Made by a program: the position numbers and the translations under genes
Shown here: positions 27,724-36,641 of the stretch, one piece after another
Layout: each line of letters begins with the position of its first letter
Position numbering within the stretch: position 1 is the first letter of the stretch
NCBI GenBank assembly: GCA_963773875.1
Contig: CAVZCV010000009.1
Location: 194,823-258,822 of the forward strand
Length of the DNA: 64,000 nucleotides
From: CAVTYH01 sp963773875
Lineage (GTDB): Bacteria; Planctomycetota; Planctomycetia; Pirellulales; JADZDJ01
Direction of reading: 5' to 3'
The notes under the pieces: generated by a model
The model's database searches: none
Told to the model about the DNA's origin: nothing
What the model saw: the letters and a program-made list of their open reading frames with translations, nothing else

Positions 27724-28338
27724 TCAGCAATTTAAAATCGGCGCCAAAATCTTCTCGAGTCGCGCCCGTGCCCGATTCAATCGGACATTGACGGCGCCAG
27801 TTGATTTTCCCAGCGTGTGGGCGATTTCATCGATCGATTGTTCTTCCAAGTACCGTAGCACGATCAGTTCGCGGTCCGTTTGTTTAAGTTGTCGGATGGC
27901 GGCGTGGACTTGCGAGCTAGTTTCCTGCGATTCAATTTGAAATTGGAACGCCTCGCGCTCGCCACCACGACTACCACTTGCAAAGCGAGTGTGCTCTGAC
28001 TGTGGTAGAGGGAGCATGCGGCGAATCCATCGGCGGCGCTGGTGACTGCGGCAGCGATTAATGGCGATTCGTGTAAACCACGTAATAGCTCTGCTGCGGC
28101 CATGAAAGTTGGAATAGCTTTTAAGAGCGTCGACAAATACGTCCTGGACCACGTCTTCAACATCGCCGGACCAGCCCAACAGCCGGTGCACTAGTCGAGT
28201 GATTTGATCTTGGTGGTCGGCAACGAGCTTGTCGAACGATTTCGGCATAGCACGCGGCGCGGCAGCACTGGCAGAACCAGTGGCATCCTCAGCCACGGCA
28301 GAGGCGTCGGCCGACTTGTCGCTCATCGTTGCCAACAT
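27724..28338 (-). CDS. ECF-type RNA polymerase sigma factor
   Basis: The 204-residue protein has region 2 (FDKLVADHQDQITRLVHRLL, then VEDVVQDVFVDALKSYSNF) and region 4 (LKQTDRELIVLRYLEEQSID, then EIAHTLGKSTGAVNVRLNRA) joined by a short linker, the ECF layout. An Ala/Ser-rich 30-residue N-terminal extension precedes region 2. The downstream membrane protein is its probable anti-sigma factor. Confidence 0.88.
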   Translation of the reverse strand: MLATMSDKSADASAVAEDATGSASAAAPRAMPKSFDKLVADHQDQITRLVHRLLGWSGDVEDVVQDVFVDALKSYSNFHGRSRAITWFTRIAINRCRSHQRRRWIRRMLPLPQSEHTRFASGSRGGEREAFQFQIESQETSSQVHAAIRQLKQTDRELIVLRYLEEQSIDEIAHTLGKSTGAVNVRLNRARARLEKILAPILNC

Positions 28339-28395
28339 TAGACGCGGCCTCCGGCAAAAACTTACAGCGACCAGAAGATTTTGCGCGATTATATC

Positions 28396-28430
28396 ACCGC
28401 CGAGGACGCAGAGGGCGCGGAGAAAGGAGC
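28396..28430. repeat. Half-copy of a GCAGAG/GCGGAG dispersed repeat
   Basis: The stretch CACCGCCGAGGACGCAGAGG followed by GCGCGGAGAAAGGAGC resembles one arm of the palindromic elements at 779-945 and 57821-57884. No opposite arm is found within 200 bases, so it looks like a relic. Confidence 0.4.
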
Positions 28431-28532
28431 GATGAGAGGACCACTCGCCCTAATTTAGCGCCGCGCGAATCGCCCGGGGGAATGCGGCCTCAATTCAAAG
28501 AATCGCAAAGCACAGCCCGACGCGCAGGAATC

Positions 28533-28555
28533 TGTCCGACCGGGACGGTCGGACA
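28533..28555. repeat. Perfect 9-bp hairpin
   Basis: TGTCCGACC (28533-28541) and GGTCGGACA (28547-28555) are perfect inverted copies around a five-base loop. It lies 15 bases downstream of the stop of the leftward gene at 28570. There is no T-run on that strand, so it may be a mobile short palindrome or an mRNA 3' end stabiliser rather than a classic terminator. Confidence 0.55.
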
Positions 28556-28569
28556 AATTTGCTATCTGA

Positions 28570-29049
28570 CTACTTTGCGGCCGCCGAGAAATCATCGACC
28601 AGCCGCAGAAACACTTCACGTGTAACCTGCGCCGGAATGGCTTCGCGCGTACCGCCAGGCTGTTTTTGGAATCGGCGGAGGCTGAGTTCACCGCCTTTGC
28701 GAACCAAAAGCTCGTAATACCGCGTGCCGTTGTCGTCACGCGCGGGAGGGTTGGAACGCAATTGGACAACGCACCGGTCGGCATCGACCTCGATCGGGCT
28801 AATGGGCTCGAGCAAATACGTCAGCCGCCGGGAAAGAGCGTCGGCGACTTTTTTCAGTTGATCAATCGAAGCGGCACTGAGCGCGGCACGGGTTAGAGTG
28901 AAATGGTCAAACGCCAGAGCTAATGCATCGAGCGCCACAATGTCGGCTAACAAGTGATCGCCGGCTTCGATAATATCGATTGAGTGACTGCCGGAGGTGA
29001 ATGGAGCAAGGTTACCCAAGGCAGTTTGCGCGATTGATTTCAGACTCAT
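28570..29049 (-). CDS. Conserved hypothetical protein (159 aa)
   Basis: The protein starts MSLKSIAQTALGNLAPFTSG. It has a helical first half (LLADIVALDALALAFDHFTL, LKKVADALSRRLTYLLEPIS) and a beta-rich second half (EVDADRCVVQLRSNPPARDD, YYELLVRKGGELSLRRFQ). The frame is clean and codon use is ordinary. I do not recognise a family. It stands alone between the ECF operon and spoVR. Confidence 0.65.
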   Translation of the reverse strand: MSLKSIAQTALGNLAPFTSGSHSIDIIEAGDHLLADIVALDALALAFDHFTLTRAALSAASIDQLKKVADALSRRLTYLLEPISPIEVDADRCVVQLRSNPPARDDNGTRYYELLVRKGGELSLRRFQKQPGGTREAIPAQVTREVFLRLVDDFSAAAK

Positions 29050-29219
29050 AGGCGTGCCCTCGCGATCGAAATTCCAGGTGTGGGACTAAAGCTTATATCG
29101 GTTGCAAATTTCGTTGTTGATCAATTCGAAGTTGCTGGGTGCTAATTTATTTGACGATAGTCGGGCGTAGACCGTCACCGTCATGGCCCGCAACCGGCGG
29201 GCCAAATGTGGTCGAACTC

Positions 29220-30734
29220 TCACTTTGCGGTTTCGGATTTATGCTCGTGGCCGTCGTAGGAAAACGTCGTTTTCTTGCCCTCCAGGACCGTTTCGATATG
29301 CACCGGCCGCGTCCATAAACGATGCAAATTGGCCAGCGTATCGCGGGCATAGCCGATGTGCAGGTCGACGCCATTATGCTGATGTTCCAGGAACAGCTCG
29401 CCGCGGTTTTTGTAATTGCCATCGCGCACCGCGATGATCGGCTGGCCGCGGTTCGTGAGGCTACATAACAGTCGCTCCTTGATCTTGGGAAACTCACGGC
29501 TTTCGATGTTGTACGTGTCGGAGTCTTGCTGGTAACCGAATGAGAAGAGCTTATACTGCCTGCAGAAATCTATCGTCAGGAACTCATCGATAAACATCAG
29601 ATCGTTGTAGATCCGGCGGACTTCAAAAATCTTTTTGCGCCCCAGGCCGGTGTTCGTGTTCCACTCACGCCGGGTGCGCATGTCGTCGCAGTCTGCCCAG
29701 TCTTTGCCAAAGCGGCCACGGTTCCAGCGGTCTTCGATATCCCGTAGCAGTTCAATGCCGAGCTTGTACGGATTTAGTCGGGTGGGGCTCGAGGCCATGG
29801 TGCCGCTGTGATGATCGGCGTAGTTAATCACGTCGCCAGGCTCGAGGCCTTGCCGCGTCATGATGGTACTGTGCCAGTAGCTGGCCCAGCCTTCGTTCAT
29901 GATCTTCGTCTGGCCTTGCGGGGCAAAGTAATAGGCTTCCTCGCGGATGATAGAAAGAACATCGACCTGCCATGGACGGAGCGGGGCATGATCGCGGATG
30001 AATTTCATTACATCGCGAGCCGGCCCGGGAGGTCGCTTGTCGTATTCCTCTTTGTCCTTCTGCATCTGTCGAGCTTCAGCGGCCAGCACCTCGGGCGGAT
30101 TCACAAACGAGTCGAGATAGCCCTTGGCGGCGAACCTGCCTGGAATCGGAGCATGCTCTTCATCGTCTGACCGTTTGAAATCGTACCTGGCAGGTTCATC
30201 ATCGCGCTTGATGAACGGCGAATGCACGTCAATTAAGTCTTCAATGCTGAGGCACGCATCAATGAAGTTTTCGACGTCCTCGATGCCGAAACGATCCATG
30301 TAGCGCCGGATGCGATTGCCATGGTTGGCCATCTCATCCATCATTTTGCGATTCGTCTTGCCGAACCAATTGTTATTTTTGAAGAAATCGCAGTGGCCGT
30401 AGACGTGGGCCATGACGAGCTTCTGATCAGTCACCGCATTGGAGCGCATGAGGTACGCGTAGCACGGATCATTGTTGATCACGAGCTCGTAGATTTTTTG
30501 CAGTCCATATGCATAGCCTTTGGACAATTCTTCGTACTCCATGCCGAATCGCCAATGCGGATAGCGCGTCGGGAAGCCGCCATAGGCTGCGATTTCGTTG
30601 AGCTGATCGCAATCGACAACTTCGAAAATCGTCGGGTAAAAGTCGAGCCCATAGTTGCGCGCGTGGTCCTCCATTTGCCGCTGAATATCGGCCAAGTATG
30701 CAGGCAGCGGATCAAAATGGGTCGCGGTGGCCAT
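29220..30734 (-). CDS. spoVR: SpoVR family protein (YcgB-like)
   Basis: The 504-residue protein matches SpoVR over its length: RYPHWRFGMEYEELSKGYAY, HVYGHCDFFKNNNWF, NEGWASYWHSTIMTR and LNPYKLGIELLRDIEDRW. His-rich segments such as HVYGHCDFF and YADHHSGTM suggest a metal site. In many bacteria it is encoded with PrkA and YeaH, as here. Its biochemical activity is unknown; in Bacillus it affects spore cortex formation, which has no direct equivalent here. Confidence 0.93.
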   Translation of the reverse strand: MATATHFDPLPAYLADIQRQMEDHARNYGLDFYPTIFEVVDCDQLNEIAAYGGFPTRYPHWRFGMEYEELSKGYAYGLQKIYELVINNDPCYAYLMRSNAVTDQKLVMAHVYGHCDFFKNNNWFGKTNRKMMDEMANHGNRIRRYMDRFGIEDVENFIDACLSIEDLIDVHSPFIKRDDEPARYDFKRSDDEEHAPIPGRFAAKGYLDSFVNPPEVLAAEARQMQKDKEEYDKRPPGPARDVMKFIRDHAPLRPWQVDVLSIIREEAYYFAPQGQTKIMNEGWASYWHSTIMTRQGLEPGDVINYADHHSGTMASSPTRLNPYKLGIELLRDIEDRWNRGRFGKDWADCDDMRTRREWNTNTGLGRKKIFEVRRIYNDLMFIDEFLTIDFCRQYKLFSFGYQQDSDTYNIESREFPKIKERLLCSLTNRGQPIIAVRDGNYKNRGELFLEHQHNGVDLHIGYARDTLANLHRLWTRPVHIETVLEGKKTTFSYDGHEHKSETAK

Positions 30735-30740
30735 GCGAAT

Positions 30741-30826
30741 GCGTTCTCGGTCCTTAGTCCTTAGTTCTTTGCGGCTGCATGTCGTTTAACGATATGCGAA
30801 CGCACCAAGGACAAAGGACGAGGGAC
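30741..30826. repeat. Imperfect inverted repeat between yeaH and spoVR
   Basis: GTCCTTAGTCCTTAGTTCTT near 30750-30770 faces CAAGGACAAAGGACGAGGGA near 30806-30826, and GCGTTC faces GAACGC inside the same region. The element falls in the gap between two genes of one operon, so it would form a hairpin in the shared mRNA. Confidence 0.45.
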
Positions 30827-30834
30827 AATGACAT

Positions 30835-31947
30835 TTACTTTCCCTTTCCCAAAAACGCTTTGATCGAACTGTAAATTGCTTCTTTGTCTTCAATTTCCGA
30901 AAGCACCAGTTTGTCGTGCTTATCGCCGAAGCGGCCTTTCAATGCGCGAATATATTCACCACTACCATATGGACTTTCGACCTGTCCGTAACAAAACAGG
31001 TTCACCTTCGGCAGTAGTTCTTCGCCGATAAGCCGCAGGCTTTGCTCGTTGTCTTCACCCCAATTGTCGCCATCGGAAAATTGAAAGCAGTAAATGTTCC
31101 ACTCTGCTGGGTTAAATTGGCGGCCGATCAGCTCCAGCGCCACCTTATACGCGGAGCTGATCCGGGTCCCGCCGCTTTCGCGAGTGTGATAGAACGTTTG
31201 CTCGTCGACCTCGCGAGCCACTGCATCGTGGATGATGTAACGCACATCGACGCCGTCGTATTGGCTGCTGAGCCAGGCGTCGATCCAGAATGCTTCTGTG
31301 CGGACAATTTCCTTTTGCTCATCGGTCATTGAACCGGAGACGTCCATCATGTAGATGATGACGGCGTTGGCTTCCGGCTCATCGACCGTGCTCCAGCTGC
31401 GGTAGCGCTTGTCGTCGGGAATCGGCACGATTAGCGGTCGGTGCGGATCGTAGCTGCCCGTGGTTATTTGCCGGCGAAGTGCCTGGAAATACGTGCGCTT
31501 ACGGTGCCGCAGCGATTCTGGGCCGGTGCGCCGGATGCTGTCGTACTTTGATTTTTCTTGATGAATGTTGGCGGCGCCCTTGGGTTCAATGCGCGGCAGT
31601 TCAAGTTCATCGCCTAAGATTGCGGCGAGTTCTTCCAGCGGCACATCGACTTCAAGAATGTGCCGGCCAGGATCGCTGCCTGCCTGACCTTTGCCATCGC
31701 CTTGATCGCCGCCACCGCCTGCAATGGGTTGTCCGACTTCGCCATCGCCTTGCCCAACACCGCCCGAGCCGTTTTTACCGTAGCGAAAATGCGGCACATC
31801 GAGCTGTGGAAGCGGAATGCTAACAAGGTCGCCCCCTTTGCGGCCGATCATCTCGCCATGCGTAATATATTTACGCAGGTTCTCGCGTATTTTCCCCCGC
31901 ACAATATTGCGGAAGCGGCGATGATCGTGATCGATGTTGAGGGCCAT
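30835..31947 (-). CDS. yeaH: YeaH/YhbH family protein (DUF444, von Willebrand A-like)
   Basis: The 370-residue product has a Gly-rich basic N-terminal part (FRYGKNGSGGVGQGDGEVGQ) and a C-terminal vWA-like domain. The metal-ion site starts YMMDVSGSMTDEQK, and RESGGTRISSAYKVALELI carries the second MIDAS threonine. ATG 31947 is preferred over 32007 because it gives MALNIDHDHRRFRNIVRGKI, the normal start. It is the middle gene of the prkA-yeaH-spoVR operon, which is linked to nitrogen or stress responses in other bacteria. Confidence 0.92.
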   Translation of the reverse strand: MALNIDHDHRRFRNIVRGKIRENLRKYITHGEMIGRKGGDLVSIPLPQLDVPHFRYGKNGSGGVGQGDGEVGQPIAGGGGDQGDGKGQAGSDPGRHILEVDVPLEELAAILGDELELPRIEPKGAANIHQEKSKYDSIRRTGPESLRHRKRTYFQALRRQITTGSYDPHRPLIVPIPDDKRYRSWSTVDEPEANAVIIYMMDVSGSMTDEQKEIVRTEAFWIDAWLSSQYDGVDVRYIIHDAVAREVDEQTFYHTRESGGTRISSAYKVALELIGRQFNPAEWNIYCFQFSDGDNWGEDNEQSLRLIGEELLPKVNLFCYGQVESPYGSGEYIRALKGRFGDKHDKLVLSEIEDKEAIYSSIKAFLGKGK

Positions 31948-32060
31948 ACGGGGAAATGGCGAATAACGAAATCCGAATGACGATGAAGGTCCAAATTCCA
32001 ATGACAAAACGGTGCGATCTGCAACTGTAAATTTTCCGCCTATTGCACGCTGCCTACCGC

Positions 32061-34106
32061 TTACTGCTTCACGTCTCCTCGAGCGAAAATGCTAGCCACG
32101 TAGTTCAGCACGTCGGTCGCGCTTTCCTCGTCGTAGCCAAAATCGCGGATCAAGCGGCTTTTCACCACGTCGATCTTGGCTTGCGTATCGGCGTCAACGA
32201 CGTTCGACACCAGGCTGGTGAGCTTGATCGTGTCCTTCTGATCTTCGAACAGTTTCAACTCCAGTGCCCGATGCAGCCGTTCGTTGCTCTTGTAGTCAAA
32301 TGAGCGGCCGTCAATCATCAAAGCGCCAATGTAGTTCATCACTTCTCGGCGGAAATCGTCCTTGCGGCTATCGGGAATGTCGATCTTTTCCTCGATTGAC
32401 CGCATTAACCGTTCATCGGGCTCTTCATACTGGCCCGTGAACTTGTTCCGCACTTTTTCGCGCTGAGTGTAGGCTTTAATGTTGTCGATGTAATTTGCGC
32501 ACAACCGCTTCAGTGCATCTTCGTCGGCCGCAATGGCCCGTTGCACCTCGTTTTTCACAATGTTCGTGTACTCCTGCTTCACGACGCCGATCAGTTCGCG
32601 GTAATGATTGCGAGTTTCTTCGTTCGTGATCAGGCTGTGATGCTTGAGGCCCGATTCCAACTCGTTCAGCACCATGAACGGATTGACCGAATTGGCTTCC
32701 GGATGCGCCACGAGCGCATTGGACAGTTTGTCTTGCACGTAGCGTGGCGAAATGCCGAGCATACCTTCCGTGGTGGCTTGCTCGCGCAACTCTTTCACGT
32801 TGTCTTCCGTGAAGCCCGGCAACGTTTTGCCGTTATACAGTTTGAGCTTTTGCAGCACGCTGAGGTTCGCGTTCTTCGGCTCTTCCAGCCGCGTGAGGAT
32901 GGCCCACATGGCGGCCGTTTCGATGGTGTGCGGGGCGATGTGTTTGCCGAGCACTTTTTGCTTGTTGTAGTCCTTTTCGTAGATTTTGATTTCGTCGTGC
33001 AGCGTGGTGACGTACGGCACATCGATTTTCACCGTGCGGTCGCGCAGCGCTTCCATGAACTCGTTGTTCTGCAATCGGCGATATTCCGGCTCATTGGTAT
33101 GGCCGATAATTACTTCGTCGATGTCGGTTTGCGCGAATTTCTTGGGCTTCACCTTGTGTTCCTGGCTCGCGCCCAAGAGATCGTACAGAAACGCGACATC
33201 GAGCTTGAGCACTTCGACGAATTCGATTACACCGCGATTGGCAATGTTGAATTCGCCGTCGAAGTTGAACGCCCGCGGATCGCTATCGCTGCCGTATTGG
33301 GCGATTTTTCGGTAATTTACGTCGCCGGTTAGCTCGGTGCTGTCCTGATTCTTTTCGTCCTTCGGCTGGAACGTGCCGATGCCAATGCGATCTTGCTCGC
33401 TGAGAATCAGCCGCTTGACGCGCACATCGGCAATGACGCGAGTCCAATCGCCATCGTAACGCTTTAGCCGCTCGCCATATACGTAGCGGCAGAACGGGCA
33501 CAGTTCGCCCTGAATTCGGGCCGGAAAATCGTGCGGGCCGCGCGTGGAATTAAGCCGATTTTGCACTTCGTCGCGGAACCGCATGGGAATCAGATGCAAC
33601 GGTTCTTCGTGCATCGGGCACCAGTGCACCTGGTCTGGATCTTCCAAATCGACCCAGCCCATCGTGTAAAGAGCGCCTTCATCGCGCTGCGAGTAGCGCT
33701 CCAAACCCTTTTTCAACATGCGGGCAATCGTGCTTTTGCTGCTGCCAACGGGGCCGTGCAGTAACAACACGCGTTTTTCGATGCCATAGCCCTGGGCCGC
33801 GCTTTTGAAGGCGTTCACGAGCTGCGTTAGCGGTTGGTCGAGACCGAACACGGCGTCGCGGCCGCCATAATCCGGATCGTCGAAGAACTTGTAATGCAAG
33901 CGCTTTTCGCGGGCCACTTCATACGTTTCCGTGCCGTACGACAAAATCATGTCGTACACACGCTGAAATGCATTTCTGGTGACACGGGCATCTTGCGTCA
34001 CGACGTCCAGATATTGATCAAACGTCCCTTCCCAATTCTTTTTGCGGAATTGGTCGAGGTCTTGTCGTTGTCCGATGAGCGATACGATTTCGCGGCCGCC
34101 AGTCAT
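32061..34106 (-). CDS. prkA: PrkA family AAA+ serine protein kinase / protease-like protein
   Basis: The 681-residue protein has the PrkA AAA+ N-terminal domain with Walker A HGPVGSSKSTI and the block EVIIGHTNEPEYRRLQNNEF. The C-terminal kinase-like helical domain follows (RRLRE-type basic region, YTQREKVRNKFTGQYEEPDE). A cysteine cluster, HWCPMHEEPLH and LCPFCRYVYGE, suggests metal binding, as in many homologues. ATG 34106 is chosen because GGAGGA precedes it and the next residues are MTGGREIVSLIGQRQDLDQF; the longer upstream frame is not conserved-looking. It heads the prkA-yeaH-spoVR operon. Confidence 0.93.
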   Translation of the reverse strand: MTGGREIVSLIGQRQDLDQFRKKNWEGTFDQYLDVVTQDARVTRNAFQRVYDMILSYGTETYEVAREKRLHYKFFDDPDYGGRDAVFGLDQPLTQLVNAFKSAAQGYGIEKRVLLLHGPVGSSKSTIARMLKKGLERYSQRDEGALYTMGWVDLEDPDQVHWCPMHEEPLHLIPMRFRDEVQNRLNSTRGPHDFPARIQGELCPFCRYVYGERLKRYDGDWTRVIADVRVKRLILSEQDRIGIGTFQPKDEKNQDSTELTGDVNYRKIAQYGSDSDPRAFNFDGEFNIANRGVIEFVEVLKLDVAFLYDLLGASQEHKVKPKKFAQTDIDEVIIGHTNEPEYRRLQNNEFMEALRDRTVKIDVPYVTTLHDEIKIYEKDYNKQKVLGKHIAPHTIETAAMWAILTRLEEPKNANLSVLQKLKLYNGKTLPGFTEDNVKELREQATTEGMLGISPRYVQDKLSNALVAHPEANSVNPFMVLNELESGLKHHSLITNEETRNHYRELIGVVKQEYTNIVKNEVQRAIAADEDALKRLCANYIDNIKAYTQREKVRNKFTGQYEEPDERLMRSIEEKIDIPDSRKDDFRREVMNYIGALMIDGRSFDYKSNERLHRALELKLFEDQKDTIKLTSLVSNVVDADTQAKIDVVKSRLIRDFGYDEESATDVLNYVASIFARGDVKQ

Positions 34107-34264
34107 GGCAGTGTCCTCCGCGCCGCGACGAGATCGGAATCGCATGGAGGAGGCGGCGCTGCGCCGTCCATGCATGGGCGGGTTGTCAAAGCCTGCGGGT
34201 CCCGGTTCGTTCGGCTCCGTCGTAGCCAAGCTGGATTGCTTCCACTCTTCGCTGTTGGCGCGGT

Positions 34265-34344
34265 AACGAAAACGTAACTGCGCACTGCGAGTGACTCGCT
34301 GCAGACGAGGGGCATCCTCGGCGGGGCAGCCGATCGTTTTCGTT
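34265..34344 (-). promoter_or_regulatory. Branched stem-loop in the prkA leader
   Basis: AACGAAAACG (34265-34274) and CGTTTTCGTT (34335-34344) form a perfect 10-bp outer stem. Inside are two further hairpins: GCGAG/CTCGC (34287-34299, three-base loop) and CGAGG/CCTCG (34306-34320, five-base loop). The fold is a three-way junction about 160 bases upstream of the prkA ATG. It could be a regulatory leader element. It does not match a riboswitch consensus that I know. Confidence 0.5.
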
Positions 34345-34612
34345 GACGAAGGCAACTCCGAGAGGCCCGCTTACAGCAAGCACAAAAGAGAAGTTGCAAA
34401 AGAGCGAGGTTTACGGCGGAGCTTAGGCTGGCGGGAGCCCTGCTTCTGGTTCCTGGTGGGCAGCAAGGGGGATGGCCCGCGACTGCTCACCCTATCTCCA
34501 CTATTTCAAGTATTGCTACAAAACCGAATTGAGGCAACAGCAACTTTGGGGCCAGTGGACGGATTTTCAAAGCCAATCGACCGTTCTTGCCTTGGCATAA
34601 CGAATAGGCAGA

Positions 34613-34644
34613 CCCGCGATTTGGCAAGTTGCCCAAGTAGCGGG
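34613..34644 (-). terminator. Hairpin downstream of the response regulator gene
   Basis: CCCGC (34613-34617) pairs with GCGGG (34640-34644), and TTGGCAA (34621-34627) pairs with TTGCCCAA (34629-34636) with one bulge. It lies about 21 bases after the stop of the leftward response regulator. There is no clear T-run, so termination is only possible. Confidence 0.4.
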
Positions 34645-34664
34645 CACCATTGTGCGTTTAAAGA

Positions 34665-35119
34665 TCACGCCAGCAGCCGTTCCACGCTATCGATCAGTCG
34701 GTCCATGGCGAAGGGCTTGCGAATGTAGTCATCGACTCCGAGCATCTCCGCGTAGGCTTTATGCCGGCTGCCTTCGTTGGCGGTGATCATAATCACCCGC
34801 AGTGGCACCGGTCGGGTTCGCCTCAGCTTTTCCAGCACCAGGAACCCACTGCGTTTGGGCATCATCATGTCCAGAATCACTAAATCAGGGTCTTCCTTCT
34901 CGCACATCACGAGGCCCTGGTTACCATCGCGTGCAATCAGCACGTTGTAACCCTTGGCTCCGAGTGCCAGACGCATCGATTCGACGATCTCTTGGTCGTC
35001 GTCCACCAGCAGAATCCGCTTTGACTTGGTGTCGACGGTTTTGGCTTTCGACTCGTCCTTTGCCCCGGCATCGGACTTCGCCTGACTCGATTTCGACTTA
35101 GAAGTCGCCTTCCTTCATA
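34665..35119 (-). CDS. Single-domain response regulator (CheY-like), probable frameshift near start
   Basis: The receiver domain is complete. ILLVDDDQEIVESMRLAL gives the acidic pocket, LVILDMMMPKRSG carries the phospho-acceptor Asp, MITANEG the conserved Thr/Ser and YIRKPF the Lys. There is no output domain. The receiver is preceded by a Lys/Ser-rich stretch (SKSKSSQAKSDAGAKDESKA) whose frame lacks a good start. ATG 35119, with AAGGA upstream, opens MKEGDF in a neighbouring frame, so a one-base shift near 35101 is likely. If the shorter form is real, translation would begin at GTG 35006. Confidence 0.75.
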
Positions 35120-35224
35120 ATCGTCCTTGATGATTCAATGGCTAGAATTCCCATCATCTTACCGCAACCGAGCCGTAGCGGACAGTGGCTGAGGTCGCCG
35201 ACTGGATGGGTGTGTATGCGCATG

Positions 35225-35252
35225 AAAAACCCCGCGAATTTCGTCGCGGGGT
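35225..35252 (-). terminator. Intrinsic terminator of the PEP-CTERM gene
   Basis: ACCCCGCGA (35229-35237) pairs perfectly with TCGCGGGGT (35244-35252) around a six-base loop. On the minus strand the stem is followed by a run of T (AAAAA at 35225-35229 on the plus strand). It lies 28 bases after the stop of the leftward gene. Confidence 0.8.
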
Positions 35253-35279
35253 CGGATGTTGAGCAAATGCCGGACAAGT

Positions 35280-36246
35280 TTACGATCTTCGGCACCGATG
35301 TGCTATAATACCCAATCCCAGCGCACCGACGATGCCGGACAAAATCGAAGCTGGCTCCGGCACAACTGTTTGTGACGTAACCGACTCCCACGTGCCACCG
35401 ATGCGGAATTCGTCGTAATCGCCGACGTTTCCAGCTACAGTCGGATTAGAGGCCAAATTTCCCATAAAGGGACGAACGTGCGTGATTGCTCCGATGTCAA
35501 ATTCCGCGCCGTTGTAGTACAGCGCTGACGCGGCGGCGGCTTCGGATGTCACATCTGTCGGGTCCACCCACATTGTGAAAGTGTCGTTCCCAGCCGCGTC
35601 CCAATCAATGCGACCGAGGATCAGGTGGGTAATGCCAACGCCCATCGGAATTGGATTGGCACCCATGCGGATGCCAGATGGATTTTGGTTCTGGAAGATA
35701 ACACAAATATTGCCGTTACTGCCATTCGTGACTCCGCCCGAGTTGGCACCGGTTTGCCCGACGGTGACCCGTTCGCTGCTCCCATTGAAGAACGCCCAAT
35801 TCATCGTTCTAACGGTATCGACGTCCTTTTGCATGAGCAAGCTGAAGTATGTCGTGCCTGTATCAATCGTTTGCCCGCCCAGCGGTCGGCCGGTGTTTTG
35901 GCTTGATGTTGTATTGTTCACCGCATCTAGGGTAAGCTTGTTGCCCGTGGCAGCAAGGTACCCTGTTGCCGAGTATGTCAGGCCGGGGCTGGTCGCTGTC
36001 CTGTTTGCAGCTGCGCCACCATTCAAAGATTGACCCCAATTCGACGTAGCTGAATTCGGCGATGAATCGCCCGTGAGATTCCAGCCTTGACCGCCGTTCG
36101 GGCCGGTCGTATTGACGAATTGCGTTCCAGCACCATAATCGAAGTTTTCTTGCATCGAGCCGGCAATTGCAGCTGCTGAAGCACTGCGCTGGGAAAATGA
36201 TGGCCATCAGCGCAAAGATAGCGCCGAAATTTCGATACATCCGCAT
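35280..36246 (-). CDS. PEP-CTERM sorted secreted protein, frameshift after signal peptide
   Basis: The mature part ends VPEPASILSGIVGALGLGII followed by AHRCRRS. That is the PEP motif, a membrane helix and an Arg cluster that define exosortase substrates. The body (FDYGAGTQFVNTTGPNGGQG and later beta-rich repeats) looks like a lectin-type beta-sandwich. The signal peptide MRMYRNFGAIFALMAIIFPA is encoded from 36246 in another frame, and the two frames meet near 36180, so one base is probably missing. Exosortase is not encoded in this window. Confidence 0.75.
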
Positions 36247-36641
36247 GTGCGTTTCTCCCCGAGTTGCGAATCAAGATGCCTGGGAAATTGATAAGACGAA
36301 CGGAAACGCCTGCTCTTCTGCTCCCCCCCATGCCCCCGATAAATACCGCATAAAACCGAGCTTATATAGCCCGAACGGCGGGGTCAAGGAATTTTATTCG
36401 CGTTGGCAGCAAAAAGTCACGTGTCCACGGTCCACCGGCAAATTGGATCGGTGCGGTAGGAGTAGGCCACGGCATTTTGTCGAAGTGCGCCCCATTAGTG
36501 CACTGTTGCACAATCTGATTGCCATCGCCGCAGCTTAAAGCTATACTTAGGGCAGCTTTTGCGGTTTTCGGCACGGACAATTCTTGGCCGTGCCGGCGGC
36601 TTTGGGACGGGTCGCCAGAGCGAACAGGGGGATAGCGCCGT
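36247..36641. other. 395-base divergent intergenic region
   Basis: This gap separates the leftward PEP-CTERM gene from the rightward sugar dehydrogenase gene. The right part contains the promoter at 36519-36547. I see no gene or clear RNA here. Confidence 0.5.
36519..36547 (+). promoter_or_regulatory. Sigma-70 type promoter of the sugar dehydrogenase gene
   Basis: TTGCCA (36519-36524) and TATACT (36542-36547) are separated by exactly 17 bases. The start codon is 95 bases downstream. Confidence 0.6.

Noticed and set aside
31479..31980. Plus-strand frames opposite yeaH
   Set aside because: Shadows of a well-supported DUF444 gene.
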